Notes: generated by a model from the sequence alone, not told the origin. A DNA stretch of 38,258 bases from Akkermansia muciniphila (GCA_945862285.1 CAMAYN010000013.1:1-38258); one strand, 5' to 3'; counted from the first letter of the stretch, positions 8,553 through 17,536 are shown. Program-made: numbers and translations.

Positions 8553-8753
8553 TTACGCGGCGATTTCGTAGTACTCCGCGATTTTTGTAAAGATTCGATC
8601 GCGTCTTTCTCTAGCCTTATCGACGTCTTTGGTCTTTAAGGAAAACCTCATCCGCTCCGATGTAGCGTCTGGCTTATGCACGGTGACATGGCACCACCAG
8701 ATTCCGCGGTTGTTCCAAAGATGATGATTGGAATTTTCATCATTTATTTTCAT
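8553..8753 (-). CDS. Small protein resembling the N-terminal DNA-binding part of a tyrosine integrase
   Basis: The predicted protein has about 66 residues from ATG 8753; in-frame ATGs at 8777 and 8786 would add 8 to 11. Its body, WNNRGIWWCHVTVHKP then RMRFSLKTKDVDKARERRDRIFTKI, has the beta-beta-beta-helix pattern of the arm-binding N-terminal domain of tyrosine recombinases. There, a repeated 'xSLxTxDxxxARxRRD' motif leads into the core-binding domain. Nothing resembling a catalytic domain follows, because the ORF ends at 8553 facing the terminator of the kinase operon. It could be a remnant of an integrase or a stand-alone small DNA-binding protein. The surrounding DNA (8553-9080) is AT-rich compared with its neighbours. 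Confidence 0.5.
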   Translation of the reverse strand: MKINDENSNHHLWNNRGIWWCHVTVHKPDATSERMRFSLKTKDVDKARERRDRIFTKIAEYYEIAA

Positions 8754-8786
8754 CACGATTTTAGCGCTTTTTTTCATGCGAAGCAC

Positions 8787-8815
8787 AATTTATTCACTAG
8801 GAACGAAATTCACAA
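8787..8815 (-). promoter_or_regulatory. Candidate promoter for the small integrase-like gene
   Basis: Read on the minus strand, TTGTGA and TAAATT are separated by exactly 17 bases, each matching the sigma-70 consensus at four of six positions. It would start transcription about 25-30 bases before ATG 8753. The match is weak. Confidence 0.3.
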
Positions 8816-9079
8816 TAAAAATTATCAAAAAAGTAGTACAGAGTCGAAATAAAGTACAGATTTTAGACAGGTATGATTTAAGGAAATACCAAGAAATTAC
8901 GAAGAATCGAATAGGATTTTTGCGCCATATGATCATACGAACCTTAGATCTAAGGGAAATCACGCGAATACAAATCCTGTACTATTTCGCTAACAAAAAT
9001 CAACCACCTTACACCTCCTATATTCCGATACTCCATCAGTAGCATCGCAGTCATGGAAAAAAGCGGTGCGAGACCTCGA
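8816..9079. other. AT-rich gene-poor stretch
   Basis: I see no convincing gene, RNA or terminator here. A 104-codon plus-strand ORF (8728-9042) overlaps the small integrase-like gene and shows no domain; it is probably chance in AT-rich DNA. The stretch separates the integrase-like remnant from the PLP-enzyme gene and may be residue of an old insertion. Confidence 0.35.
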
Positions 9080-10549
9080 TCAAATATCTGCTAGAGCGGA
9101 AGTAAACGCATTGAGCAGAACTTGCAGATCTTCGCAGCCAGCACTTACGCGAATTAAATGTGCAGGAACGCCACAACCCTCCGCCCAGTCGAGTTCACGA
9201 TAATGCGCGAGCTGAACATACGGACTCACGAGAGTAAACGGAGTGCCGAAACTTGGCCCCTTGCATAAAGGAAGGGCATCGTAAAATTTCTGGGTCTTCT
9301 TTGCGGATTTTAGAGTGAACGAAAACAGCCCACCAAATCCACCCTGCGGGTTGCGAATTTTATCATATTCGCTCCGGCAAGTTACAGACGGATGCCAAAC
9401 AGAGTCAACGGCTTGGTGTGCTTGCAGCAGATTAACGAGCGCCAGCGCATTTTCATTCGCTTTAGTGCGCAATCCCACTCCCTCCTGCAGGTTCTGAATT
9501 AACGCCAAACTATCACCCGCATAAAGGGGCGCGCACTCTGCCACCTCGCCCGCTAAAGCGACGGCAAAATCAGCATGAAAGGCACTATTCGCCCGCACAC
9601 AGGCCATGCCAGCCATCACATTTCCTTTGGCACTATACCATTTGGTTAGACTCGTGGTCATAACATCGGCATAAGCCATCACATTCACGTCACCCGGAAT
9701 GGCAACACTCGTATCCACAATCAACGGCGTAGCACCATCACGACAAGCCGAAGCGACCTTTTCTAGATCCACTGTGCGGAGCAAGGGGTTACTTGGAATT
9801 TCAACAAACACCGCAGCAAATTCACCTTGCCGCACTCGTCTCAACGCTTCATCGAATGACTCACCAGCTCCCTCTGCGAGAAACACTACGCCATTGCCAA
9901 ACATTTCTTGGATTTTTAAGCTATCGACGTAGGGAAATTCAATTTGCAGCGTCTTTTTCCCCATCCGCAGACCAGGCAAACTACGTAATACGGCCGTACA
10001 CGCGGCCATGCCACTCGCAAAAATGAAGACTTGCTCAGGAGCGACACCAGCAAGGCGTGATAATCGCGAGCGGAGAATTTTGAATCGCCCGGACGTGATT
10101 GGCTGCGCGTCAAGATAATCAATCGCTTGCCTACTGCTAACCACCTCGCCACTGAAGCGCCAATAATCTAAAGCAGCCGAATACGCTTTTTCTGGGACGA
10201 CAAGTGCCTGCAACCCATGATAGCTGGCAATTCTTGCGGCGACCTCACAGCGGCGCTCCACGAAACGCTGCGCCCGTTGTGCCGAGACTCGCGTAGGAAA
10301 TATTACCAACTTTTCCCCCTCCGATGCCACTTCTCGCTGCGCTACTTCAAATAAGCGCTCAACACTGGGATGACGAAAAAAACGCGGATATCCGACACGC
10401 ATTTTGCGCAAAACACGCTCACGACCCTCTTCATAATCAATGATCGATTTCCATGTGGGCAAACAAACTGACACCGCGTGTAAATCATCAGGTAAAGGCA
10501 CGCCGAGATCAATCTCCTGCCAAGCTGGATCCAAAAGCAAATTTCGCAT
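9080..10549 (-). CDS. Cys/Met-metabolism PLP enzyme, cystathionine gamma-synthase-like with STR2-type N-terminus
   Basis: A fold-type I PLP enzyme of the trans-sulfuration family, probably joining cysteine to an activated homoserine or a related reaction. Lys303 (counted from ATG 10549) in TTSLTKWYSAKGNVMAG is the expected Schiff-base lysine. FASGMAACTAVLRSL, EIPSNPLLRTVDLEKVA and IVDTSVAIPGDV are the cofactor-binding landmarks. The enzyme has about 489 residues against about 390 for usual bacterial members. The extra N-terminal part (LGVPLPDDLHAVSVCLPTW, YEEGRERVLRKMRVGYPRFFRHP) closely resembles the extension of fungal STR2/met-7 cystathionine gamma-synthases. An upstream ATG (10621) would add 24 residues; 10549 is preferred because family similarity starts there. 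No Shine-Dalgarno is seen. Substrate specificity is uncertain. Confidence 0.8.
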   Translation of the reverse strand: MRNLLLDPAWQEIDLGVPLPDDLHAVSVCLPTWKSIIDYEEGRERVLRKMRVGYPRFFRHPSVERLFEVAQREVASEGEKLVIFPTRVSAQRAQRFVERRCEVAARIASYHGLQALVVPEKAYSAALDYWRFSGEVVSSRQAIDYLDAQPITSGRFKILRSRLSRLAGVAPEQVFIFASGMAACTAVLRSLPGLRMGKKTLQIEFPYVDSLKIQEMFGNGVVFLAEGAGESFDEALRRVRQGEFAAVFVEIPSNPLLRTVDLEKVASACRDGATPLIVDTSVAIPGDVNVMAYADVMTTSLTKWYSAKGNVMAGMACVRANSAFHADFAVALAGEVAECAPLYAGDSLALIQNLQEGVGLRTKANENALALVNLLQAHQAVDSVWHPSVTCRSEYDKIRNPQGGFGGLFSFTLKSAKKTQKFYDALPLCKGPSFGTPFTLVSPYVQLAHYRELDWAEGCGVPAHLIRVSAGCEDLQVLLNAFTSALADI

Positions 10550-10684
10550 CGGGAAGAAATTGATAGTATTCCTGCCAGTCAAAAACAAGAAAATTCTTCC
10601 CTCTTGAAAAAGAGAAAGCACTTGGCATTATAGCAATTTCTCCCTACAATTGGCAGCAGCGCTTTTTTTTGCCAAAAATCAATT

Positions 10685-11185
10685 ATGCCACTTATTATCG
10701 ATCCAACGATGATTCCTGAAGAAGGAATGACACTTCAAGGCGAGCTTGCAGCTGATATTTTCGCATTCCCTACTCATGACGAAGCTGTTCCCGTTAGCCC
10801 GTTACATTACCACATCCTTGCCCAGCGCTTTGGCAGTGAACTTTTACTAACCGGATGTTTGAGTGCCACCTTCGAACTCACTTGCGTGGTCACCATGCAG
10901 AGATTTCTCCAAACGATTCGCCTAGAACGTGCCGCAATTGCAGTGGAACTGGAAACGGAACAAGCTCTCGATATTTCAGACTACTTGCGTGAAGAGATCG
11001 TCATCGAGATGCCAAATGACCCTCGCTGCGACGAAGGAGACGTGCCAATGGAATGTAAAATAAATTCTTTGCATTTAATTCTGGACAAAACCCCAGAAAC
11101 TGATGCAGACTCCTCGCCCCCGCTCGCCGGGGATCACCGCTGGTCGGCTCTGGATGCCCTCCACAATCGCAACGATAACATCTAA
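10685..11185 (+). CDS. YceD/DUF177 family protein
   Basis: A 166-residue member of the DUF177 (YceD) family, which is almost always encoded directly before the gene for ribosomal protein L32, as here (17 bases apart). The family has been linked to large ribosomal RNA accumulation and processing; the mechanism is not settled. The recognisable middle is VSPLHYHILAQRFGSELLLTGCLSATFELTCVVTMQRF, where the family usually has a cysteine pair and an R-F segment. It is followed by acidic ISDYLREEIVIEMPNDPRCDEGD. The C-terminus, rich in acidic and polar residues, is less conserved. It is probably cotranscribed with rpmF. Confidence 0.85.
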   Translation: MPLIIDPTMIPEEGMTLQGELAADIFAFPTHDEAVPVSPLHYHILAQRFGSELLLTGCLSATFELTCVVTMQRFLQTIRLERAAIAVELETEQALDISDYLREEIVIEMPNDPRCDEGDVPMECKINSLHLILDKTPETDADSSPPLAGDHRWSALDALHNRNDNI

Positions 11186-11201
11186 ACTACACCTTACTGC
11201 C

Positions 11202-11384
11202 ATGGCCGTACCTAAACGCCGTCAATCGAAAAGCCGTCAAAAAATGCGCCGCGGAGCAAAACGCTGGCAAGCACCGATCTTGAATAAGTGCCCTGAATGC
11301 GGAAGCACCGTTCTTTCTCACATCGCATGCCCAAGCTGCGGCTATTACAAGGGCCGCAAAGTTCTTGTGGTGAACGATCTGTAA
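11202..11384 (+). CDS. rpmF: Ribosomal protein L32
   Basis: A 60-residue 50S subunit protein. It opens with the canonical basic MAVPKRRQSKSRQKMRRGAKRW and has a zinc-ribbon, CPECG then CPSCGYYKGRKVL, with all four cysteines present, so it is the zinc-binding (C+) form. The start at 11202 is fixed by the family N-terminus even though no Shine-Dalgarno precedes it. A strong terminator follows about 43 bases after the stop. Confidence 0.97.
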   Translation: MAVPKRRQSKSRQKMRRGAKRWQAPILNKCPECGSTVLSHIACPSCGYYKGRKVLVVNDL

Positions 11385-11427
11385 TCTTTAAAAACACCAC
11401 ACAAGCAAAGTTCATACTTTGCCAACT

Positions 11428-11458
11428 ACCACCACATCGCTAGTGTGGTGGTTTTTTT
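11428..11458 (+). terminator. Rho-independent terminator of the yceD-rpmF operon
   Basis: A perfect 9-bp stem, ACCACCACA paired with TGTGGTGGT, a 7-base loop and then seven T residues. It is the cleanest terminator in the window. Confidence 0.92.
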
Positions 11459-11541
11459 GCTTGTTTGATCCAATTGTGTTAAGCACGAGATAAAAACCTC
11501 ATTGCCGTGCAAACGACGCGAACTCTCTTCTCGGAAAAACC

Positions 11542-13164
11542 TTAAAACTCGGTCTTCATTTTATGCTCTAACGCCGCTTTGACGAATCCCGAAAATAGCG
11601 GATGCGGATGATTTGGCTTCGACTTAAACTCGGGATGGTATTGGCAAGCGATGTAAAACGGATGGGAAGGGATTTCGATAATTTCGACCAAACCTTCTTT
11701 TGCGCTAACAGCACTGATGCAAAGCCCTTTTTCCTGCAATTGCTCTTGGTAATCGCTATTGAATTCGTAGCGATGACGATGGCGTTCTTGAATGCGTTCC
11801 GCGCCTTTGTAAAGTTGTGAAGCAAGCGTGCCGGCAAATAGGATAGATTCGCATGATCCGAGGCGCATGTTATTGCCCATGCCAGAGATTTTTTTCTGCT
11901 CTTCTTGGATGCTGACCACAGGATGAGGCGTATCTTGGTTGAACTCAGCAGAATTCGCCCCTTTTAAGCCGCAAACATTTCGCGCAAACTCAATGGTGGC
12001 AATCTGCATGCCGAGGCAAATGCCGAAGTAAGGAATTTTTTGCGTGCGCGCATACTTGGCTGCAAGGATTTTCCCTTCAATGCCGCGGTCACCAAAGCCA
12101 CCAGGAACAAGAATGCCGTTTACGTGGCCGATTTTTTCCGCCGTGTTGCTGTCTAACACATCTTCGGTATCGATCCTGACAATGTTCACTTTCGTATCGT
12201 GAGCGGCACCTGCATGGATGAGAGATTCGTAGATCGATTTATAAGCATCTTGCAAATCCGTGTATTTCCCCGCCACGGCAATGGTGATTTTATGCTTGGG
12301 ATAAATCACGCGTTTTACGAATTGCTCCCACTCTTCTAACTCTGGAGCTGGTGTGTGACCAAGGCCGATTTTATCAACGACTAAGCGGTCGATTTTATCC
12401 CGACGCAAATCAAGCGGACATTCGTAAATGCTATGCGCCACATCGCGGAAGGCGACGACATGCTTGCGCTCTACGTTGCAGAACATGGCAATTTTCCTAC
12501 GATTGTCTTCATCCAAATCTGCCTCTGTTCGGCAAATCACAATATCCGGTTGAATTCCCAACTCGCGTAATTTCGCCACCGATTGCTGCGTGGGCTTCGT
12601 TTTCACTTCGCCTGCCGCCTTGATGTAGGGAAGCAAGGTCACGTGAATGAAGCAGACATTTTCTTTGCCGACTTCTAATGCAAATTGCCGCAAGGCTTCG
12701 ATGAATAACAGTCCTTCCATGTCGCCTACTGTGCCGCCGATCTCGGTCATCAACACATCTACATCGGGATTGTTTTTACTCACTTCATAAATGCGCTCTT
12801 TAATTTCATCGGTCACATGAGGGATAAATTGCACGGTTTTTCCTAAGTATTTCCCATCGCGCTCTTTTTTGATCACGGAATCGAAGACTTGACCCGATGT
12901 TAAATTGTTCATGCGGGAAAGCACTCCGGAGGTAAATCGTTCGTAGTGACCTAGGTCGAGGTCTGTCTCCGCACCATCATCCAACACATAGACTTCACCA
13001 TGTTGAAACGGCGACATGGTGCCAGGATCCACGTTTAAATACGGATCAAACTTTTGCATGAGCACCTTTAATCCGCGTTGTTCTAACAAGGTGCCGATCG
13101 AAGCCGCAGCCAAACCTTTTCCGAGAGAAGAAACAACGCCGCCAGTGACAAAAATGTATTTCAT
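11542..13164 (-). CDS. pyrG: CTP synthase
   Basis: CTP synthase converts UTP, ATP and glutamine to CTP. The 540-residue length is normal. The synthase domain opens with MKYIFVTGGVVSSLGKGLAAASIG (P-loop SLGKG), continues with KFDPYLNVDPGTMSPFQHGEV, and carries EIGGTVGDMEG. The C-terminal class I glutamine amidotransferase has the nucleophile Cys383 in YFGICLGMQ and the His-Glu pair in YHPEF near residue 512. The gene lies 23 bases after kdsB on the same strand, in an apparent operon. That is biochemically sensible, because KdsB consumes CTP to activate Kdo. Confidence 0.98.
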   Translation of the reverse strand: MKYIFVTGGVVSSLGKGLAAASIGTLLEQRGLKVLMQKFDPYLNVDPGTMSPFQHGEVYVLDDGAETDLDLGHYERFTSGVLSRMNNLTSGQVFDSVIKKERDGKYLGKTVQFIPHVTDEIKERIYEVSKNNPDVDVLMTEIGGTVGDMEGLLFIEALRQFALEVGKENVCFIHVTLLPYIKAAGEVKTKPTQQSVAKLRELGIQPDIVICRTEADLDEDNRRKIAMFCNVERKHVVAFRDVAHSIYECPLDLRRDKIDRLVVDKIGLGHTPAPELEEWEQFVKRVIYPKHKITIAVAGKYTDLQDAYKSIYESLIHAGAAHDTKVNIVRIDTEDVLDSNTAEKIGHVNGILVPGGFGDRGIEGKILAAKYARTQKIPYFGICLGMQIATIEFARNVCGLKGANSAEFNQDTPHPVVSIQEEQKKISGMGNNMRLGSCESILFAGTLASQLYKGAERIQERHRHRYEFNSDYQEQLQEKGLCISAVSAKEGLVEIIEIPSHPFYIACQYHPEFKSKPNHPHPLFSGFVKAALEHKMKTEF

Positions 13165-13187
13165 AGTGATTTGAGTAAAGTGTGAGA

Positions 13188-13946
13188 TTAATGGGAAGTT
13201 TGTTGTAAAAGGATGGATTCTATGGCGATTGCTTGCTCGGGAGTATCCACACCGGGAGATGTGTCATGTGTGAGCAAAACCTTAATGGATGCGCCATTTT
13301 CCAAAGCGCGAAGTTGCTCAAGAGATTCTGCCGTTTCGAGTGGTGATGGCGGCCATGTGACGTATCGCTCTAAAAACTCGCGGCGATAGGCGTAAATTCC
13401 CTTATGTCGCAAAACGGACAATCCCTCCACAGCATTGCGAAAATAGGGCAGGGGAGAGCGAGAGAAATACAGTGCTCGTCCATCAAGCGCGATGACCACT
13501 TTGACCACATTCGGATCCTGCACTGCATCGTCCGCAGGCGATAAAGGATTCGCTGCCGTTGCCATATCCAGGGTCGGATTCGCCGCCATCGTTTGCGCTA
13601 GTTCATCCACTAAATCAGGATCTATCAACGGTTCATCGCCCTGAATGTTGATGATGTGGGTTGCCTCTGGAATCTGTTTCACGGCTTCTGCGATGCGATC
13701 TGTGCCAGTCGGATGCTCGCTGCTCGTCATCAGAACCCGCGCCCCAAATGCCTCTGCGGCCTGGAAAATCCGCTCGTCATCCGTAGCAATCACCACAGCA
13801 TCGAGCATTTTACATTCCATGCAACGCTCCCAAACATGCTGCAACAACGGCTTCCCCGCAATCACATGCAGGGGTTTTCCTGGGAATCGCGTCGATCCCC
13901 AACGTGCGGGTAAAATTCCTGCGATATGCGTTTTTTGATCAGACAT
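13188..13946 (-). CDS. kdsB: 3-deoxy-manno-octulosonate cytidylyltransferase (CMP-Kdo synthetase)
   Basis: Activates Kdo with CTP for transfer to lipid A, so the organism probably makes an LPS-type outer membrane. The 252-residue protein starts with the nucleotidyltransferase signature AGILPARWGSTRFPGKPLHVIAGKPL. It then has VVIATDDERIFQAAEAFGARVLMTS, GTDRIAEAV, IINIQGDEPLIDPDLVDELA and GIYAYRREFLERY, all typical of KdsB. ATG 13946 was chosen because the family N-terminus begins there and it overlaps the end of the symporter gene by eight bases, giving translational coupling. The longer frame to 14042 would add an unrelated 32 residues read from the symporter gene. Confidence 0.95.
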   Translation of the reverse strand: MSDQKTHIAGILPARWGSTRFPGKPLHVIAGKPLLQHVWERCMECKMLDAVVIATDDERIFQAAEAFGARVLMTSSEHPTGTDRIAEAVKQIPEATHIINIQGDEPLIDPDLVDELAQTMAANPTLDMATAANPLSPADDAVQDPNVVKVVIALDGRALYFSRSPLPYFRNAVEGLSVLRHKGIYAYRREFLERYVTWPPSPLETAESLEQLRALENGASIKVLLTHDTSPGVDTPEQAIAIESILLQQTSH

Positions 13947-15774
13947 GTGTTGCAGTGTCGGGTAACTCGTAAATGACTCCTTGGCAAGTCCTATCATTCG
14001 TTCCTGAAAGATCCTTCGATTTACGAAATAAAATCGCCACAAAAACTGTCACGAGCGTTCCACACATGATCCGCCAAGTAAACGAAATCGTAGGCAGCCA
14101 AGGGGGAGCAAAAAAGGGTCTTTGCGCATTGTAATGCTGTGAGATTTCTGGAATTTCCTCCACGGAGATCCTCGCTTTTTTGGCTAAAAGCTCCCAATCT
14201 AACTCCTCCAAACGCGGTTTATTTTGTCCCTCAGCAACGGCGCTCATCATTTTCACCTGTGTTCTAAAGCGCGCTTCTTTATCATGAAAAATATCGTAAA
14301 TGTCATTGTGTGCACCACTTAAAAATAAAGTAACGAACAAGCCGCAAACCATAGCCAGCGCGTTGCCACGGCAAGTCCCGCGCGTTTTTGTTAGCATTCC
14401 TACTAAAAAGATTCCCAGCAATGAGCCATAGGTATAACCGAACGATCCGAGCACGATAGGAATAATGCGTAGCTCAGGATTCTTGAGTTTGATCAATGCA
14501 GTCATGACCCCAATCCCGGCTAAGATCACGGAAAAAACCACCGTCGCCCAGCGCGCCGCCCGCATTTGCTCCTCAGATGTCGCCCGCGGTTTCCAAAGCC
14601 CCACATACCAATCCTTCGTAAACGTCGTCGCCAGCGCATTCAAGGCCGTGGACAACGAGCCCATCGCCGTAGCAAAGAGACCAGCGGCAATCAATCCACG
14701 CAAACCCGGAGCTAAATCATGCAACATAAACCACGCAAAGACATCATTCGTCGGCGCATTCACAGGGTGAATCTGATAAAATCGGAAAATCAAAATTCCA
14801 ATCGCCAAGAACCCCAACACCACTGGCAAATCGATCAAACCCGATAAAATCACCGAAATCTGCCCCCGCTTCGCATCCTTCGAGGTCAGCATGCGCTGCA
14901 CCATATCCTGATCCGTGCCGTGCGTCGCCAATGTCGTAAAAATCGACCCCAATAACGCGGCCCAAATCGTATATTCCTGCTCTAAAATATTTTTCAGATT
15001 TACCCCAAACGAAGCGTCCTTTTTCAATCCCCAATCCACAAATGTCGGCTGCTTCACCGAACTCCAAAATCCACCCCACCCTCCTGTTTGCCCCAGCAAC
15101 CAGAAAAACACATAAAATGCTGCGCCAAACATCAGCGTCACTTGAATCATATCTGTCCACACCACCGCTTTGATCCCGCCCATCGTGGTATAAAGAGCCG
15201 TCAAAAACGTCAAAATCACCACCGCCACCACATAAATCACCAGCTCGTGGCTAAACCGTGCATCCGCCGCCAAGCTCTGAAACTCTGGATGCATCATTTC
15301 CCAGAACAGCACCAAAAGAATCGCCGCCACAAAAATCCGCGACCCACTCGCTAACGAACGCGTTAACAAAAAAACAAATGACGCCATGCGCCGCGTCAAT
15401 CTCCCAAACCGAATCTCTAAAAACTCGTAAATGCTGACTACCGAATATTTGTAAAACGGCTTGATAAAAATCGCCGCCACTAACAACCGCGCAATAATCG
15501 TCCCAATCACCAACTGCGCATACACAAAATTCCTCTTCGCAAACCCCTCCCCTGGCGTCCCTAAAAACGTCCCCGCAGAAATTTCCGACGCTAATATCGA
15601 TGCCACCACCGCCCACCACGGCATGGAGCGATCCCCCAAGGCGTAACTTTCCATCGTCTTCTGACCGCGTGACGCCCAAAGCCCAATTCCAATGATCAAT
15701 GCGAAATAAACTCCAATGATCAAAAAATCCAAGCCATACTCTCCCATGCGCCCGATCATGCCTCGAATCGCCAT
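13939..15774 (-). CDS. Sodium:solute symporter (SSS) family transporter
   Basis: A roughly 611-residue inner-membrane Na+-coupled importer. The SSS landmarks are GLDFLIIGVYFALIIGIGLWAS, WWAVVASILASEISAGTFLGTPGEGF, IYEFLEIRFG, TALYTTMGGIKAVVWTDMIQ (a very typical SSS segment), THGTDQDMVQRMLTSKDAKRG and GLIAAGLFATAMGSLSTALNALATTF. There are about 13 hydrophobic segments. Between the last two is an extended hydrophilic insert of ~90 residues with charged helices (DIFHDKEARFRTQVKMM onward). The substrate is unknown; the glucose/sialate branch of the family is the closest in style. It is the first gene of an operon with kdsB and pyrG. In-frame ATGs at residues 6 and 10 are alternative starts. Confidence 0.9.
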   Translation of the reverse strand: MAIRGMIGRMGEYGLDFLIIGVYFALIIGIGLWASRGQKTMESYALGDRSMPWWAVVASILASEISAGTFLGTPGEGFAKRNFVYAQLVIGTIIARLLVAAIFIKPFYKYSVVSIYEFLEIRFGRLTRRMASFVFLLTRSLASGSRIFVAAILLVLFWEMMHPEFQSLAADARFSHELVIYVVAVVILTFLTALYTTMGGIKAVVWTDMIQVTLMFGAAFYVFFWLLGQTGGWGGFWSSVKQPTFVDWGLKKDASFGVNLKNILEQEYTIWAALLGSIFTTLATHGTDQDMVQRMLTSKDAKRGQISVILSGLIDLPVVLGFLAIGILIFRFYQIHPVNAPTNDVFAWFMLHDLAPGLRGLIAAGLFATAMGSLSTALNALATTFTKDWYVGLWKPRATSEEQMRAARWATVVFSVILAGIGVMTALIKLKNPELRIIPIVLGSFGYTYGSLLGIFLVGMLTKTRGTCRGNALAMVCGLFVTLFLSGAHNDIYDIFHDKEARFRTQVKMMSAVAEGQNKPRLEELDWELLAKKARISVEEIPEISQHYNAQRPFFAPPWLPTISFTWRIMCGTLVTVFVAILFRKSKDLSGTNDRTCQGVIYELPDTATHV

Positions 15775-16067
15775 TCAAATTCAAGCGAATCAGCACTCAT
15801 TTTTGGATTTTCCTTATTCTATAAAGTTTTTAGGAAGCACTCCGAAAAAATATCAAGAGAAGTTAAAAATCAGGAAAAAACTTTTTTGACAAAATTGTCA
15901 CCGTGGAACGCCCGTGAAACGCGGAAAGCCGCTTCGCCTATTTTGCTTGAGCAATTTTTTCATTTTTTCTGATCATTTATCGATTACAAATCCCCTCGCC
16001 GCACGTGACTCGCACACTCATCAGATTCACGCTCACGGCCAGAAATTTTTTTTAAAAAAATCACCAA
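15775..16067. other. Divergent intergenic region between the symporter operon and dnaA
   Basis: AT-rich, with a 14-bp palindrome TGACAA-AA-TTGTCA at 15887-15900 that also contains a TTGACA-like hexamer on each strand. It could be an operator for either flanking gene. GCGG-AAAG-CCGC near 15922-15933 is a small hairpin. I find no TTATCCACA-type DnaA box cluster, so there is no direct evidence of an origin here. A long T/A run precedes the dnaA start without a Shine-Dalgarno. Confidence 0.4.
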
Positions 16068-17480
16068 ATGCATTCCTCGGACAACGCCAATATCGATCAA
16101 CCTGAAACCACGAATCTAGACCGCTTAACCCAATGGAATCTCGTTCAATCCAACCTCCAAAAATCCCTCAGCGCGGATGCCTATCAACGCTGGTTCCGTA
16201 GCAGCAGCCTCATCGACATCGATGACAACCGCGTCACCGTTGGCGTGCCGAATGACATTCACCTCGTATGGATCGAGACAAACTACTTAATCGAACTCTC
16301 CGAAGCATGCAGTGAAGTATTTGGCAGTCGTGAGATTAAGCTCAACGTCTGCGAAACAGAATGCTCAGAGCCTGCTACGCCCCCTACAAAATACTTCAGC
16401 GAATCTGATTCGCCTGCCCCAGAAGCAACGCCCAATAGTTTTGAAAAACGCCTAAAACACTCCAGCCTCAATCCCGCCTTTAGCTTTAGCCGCTTCGTCG
16501 TTGGCAGCAACAGCGAGTTCGCCCATGCTGCCTGCACCGCTGTCGCGAAAAATAAAACCATCAGCTACAATCCGCTTTTCATCCACGGCGGCCCGGGGCT
16601 CGGCAAGACGCACCTCATGCAAGCCATCGGTCAAGAATGGCTGCGCACCAAACCAAATGCCCGCGTTGTTTTCCTCACTTGCGAAAAATTTACCAACGAA
16701 TTCATCGATGCCGTGCGCAAAGGCGATCTCGAAAAATTTCGCAAACGCTACCGCACTGCCGAACTCATGCTCATCGACGACGTGCAATTCATCGCCGGCA
16801 AAGAACGCTCCCAAGAAGAATTTTTCCATACCTTCAACACCTTACTCGGCGGGCAATGCCAAGTCGTTCTCACCTGCGATCGCCCTGCCTGCGAAATCAA
16901 ATCCCTTGAACCTCGCTTAATCTCGCGTTTCGAGTGCGGTCTCACCGTAGAATTGCAAGTTCCGCTCGAAGAAACTCGCACTGCCATTCTTCGCCGGAAA
17001 ATGGACGAATGGAAGGTAAAGCTCGACGATAAAATCATCACGTTCCTCGCCCATAATATCCGCAACAACGTGCGCCGCCTCGAAGGTGCGCTCATGCGCA
17101 TCGCTACCTATGCCTCACTCGCAGGTGATTCCATCCCGATGGAAAAAGTGGAATACCTTCTTCGTGATATTCTGCGCGAGGAGGCAACTCGCGTCGTCAC
17201 CATCGATTCCATTCAAAAAGCTGTTGCTGAGCATTTCGACCTGCGGCTCGCCGATATGACGAGCCGCCGCCGCCCAGCCAGCGTCGCCTACCCACGTCAA
17301 ATCGCCATGTATCTTAGCCGTAATATGACGAAAAGTTCTCTCATGGATATTGGTGAGGCCTTTGGCGGTCGCGATCACGGCACCGTCATCCACGCTTGCA
17401 AAAAACTCAGCGATATGATGAGCAAAGACAACTCCATCAAAGAACTCGTCGCCAAACTCGAAGCGAATCTTCAACGCTGA
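16068..17480 (+). CDS. dnaA: Chromosomal replication initiator protein DnaA
   Basis: DnaA binds origin boxes and melts oriC as an AAA+ filament. The 470-residue protein shows all four domains. Domain I is at about 17-100 ([21 protein letters not shown]), followed by a variable acidic linker. The AAA+ core starts at [19 protein letters not shown], with Walker [10 protein letters not shown], Walker [14 protein letters not shown], the [13 protein letters not shown] arginine-finger region and the sensor NVRRLEGAL. Domain IV carries [20 protein letters not shown] and the DnaA signature [13 protein letters not shown]. dnaN, recF and gyrB do not follow, so the common dnaA-dnaN operon is absent. The next gene is an aminopeptidase. 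Confidence 0.98.
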   Translation: MHSSDNANIDQPETTNLDRLTQWNLVQSNLQKSLSADAYQRWFRSSSLIDIDDNRVTVGVPNDIHLVWIETNYLIELSEACSEVFGSREIKLNVCETECSEPATPPTKYFSESDSPAPEATPNSFEKRLKHSSLNPAFSFSRFVVGSNSEFAHAACTAVAKNKTISYNPLFIHGGPGLGKTHLMQAIGQEWLRTKPNARVVFLTCEKFTNEFIDAVRKGDLEKFRKRYRTAELMLIDDVQFIAGKERSQEEFFHTFNTLLGGQCQVVLTCDRPACEIKSLEPRLISRFECGLTVELQVPLEETRTAILRRKMDEWKVKLDDKIITFLAHNIRNNVRRLEGALMRIATYASLAGDSIPMEKVEYLLRDILREEATRVVTIDSIQKAVAEHFDLRLADMTSRRRPASVAYPRQIAMYLSRNMTKSSLMDIGEAFGGRDHGTVIHACKKLSDMMSKDNSIKELVAKLEANLQR

Positions 17481-17503
17481 ACACCGCAGTCTTCATCGTT
17501 TCC

Positions 17504-17536
17504 TTCGCCTCATTGTTTTCCATCAATCGAGGCGAA
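17504..17536. other. Imperfect hairpin downstream of dnaA
   Basis: TTCGCCTC (17504-17511) and GAGGCGAA (17529-17536) are perfectly complementary, and an inner ATTG/CAAT can extend the stem. No T-run follows on either strand, so it is not a clear intrinsic terminator. It may be a factor-assisted stop or an mRNA-processing structure between dnaA and the aminopeptidase gene. Confidence 0.4.

Noticed and set aside
8728-9042. 104-codon plus-strand ORF
   Set aside because: Overlaps the integrase-like gene, sits in AT-rich DNA, and shows no domain or ribosome site.
15775-16067. Origin of replication next to dnaA
   Set aside because: No cluster of TTATCCACA-like boxes could be found by eye; AT-richness alone is not enough.
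17504-17536. Intrinsic terminator of dnaA
   Set aside because: The stem is good but there is no T-run on either strand.
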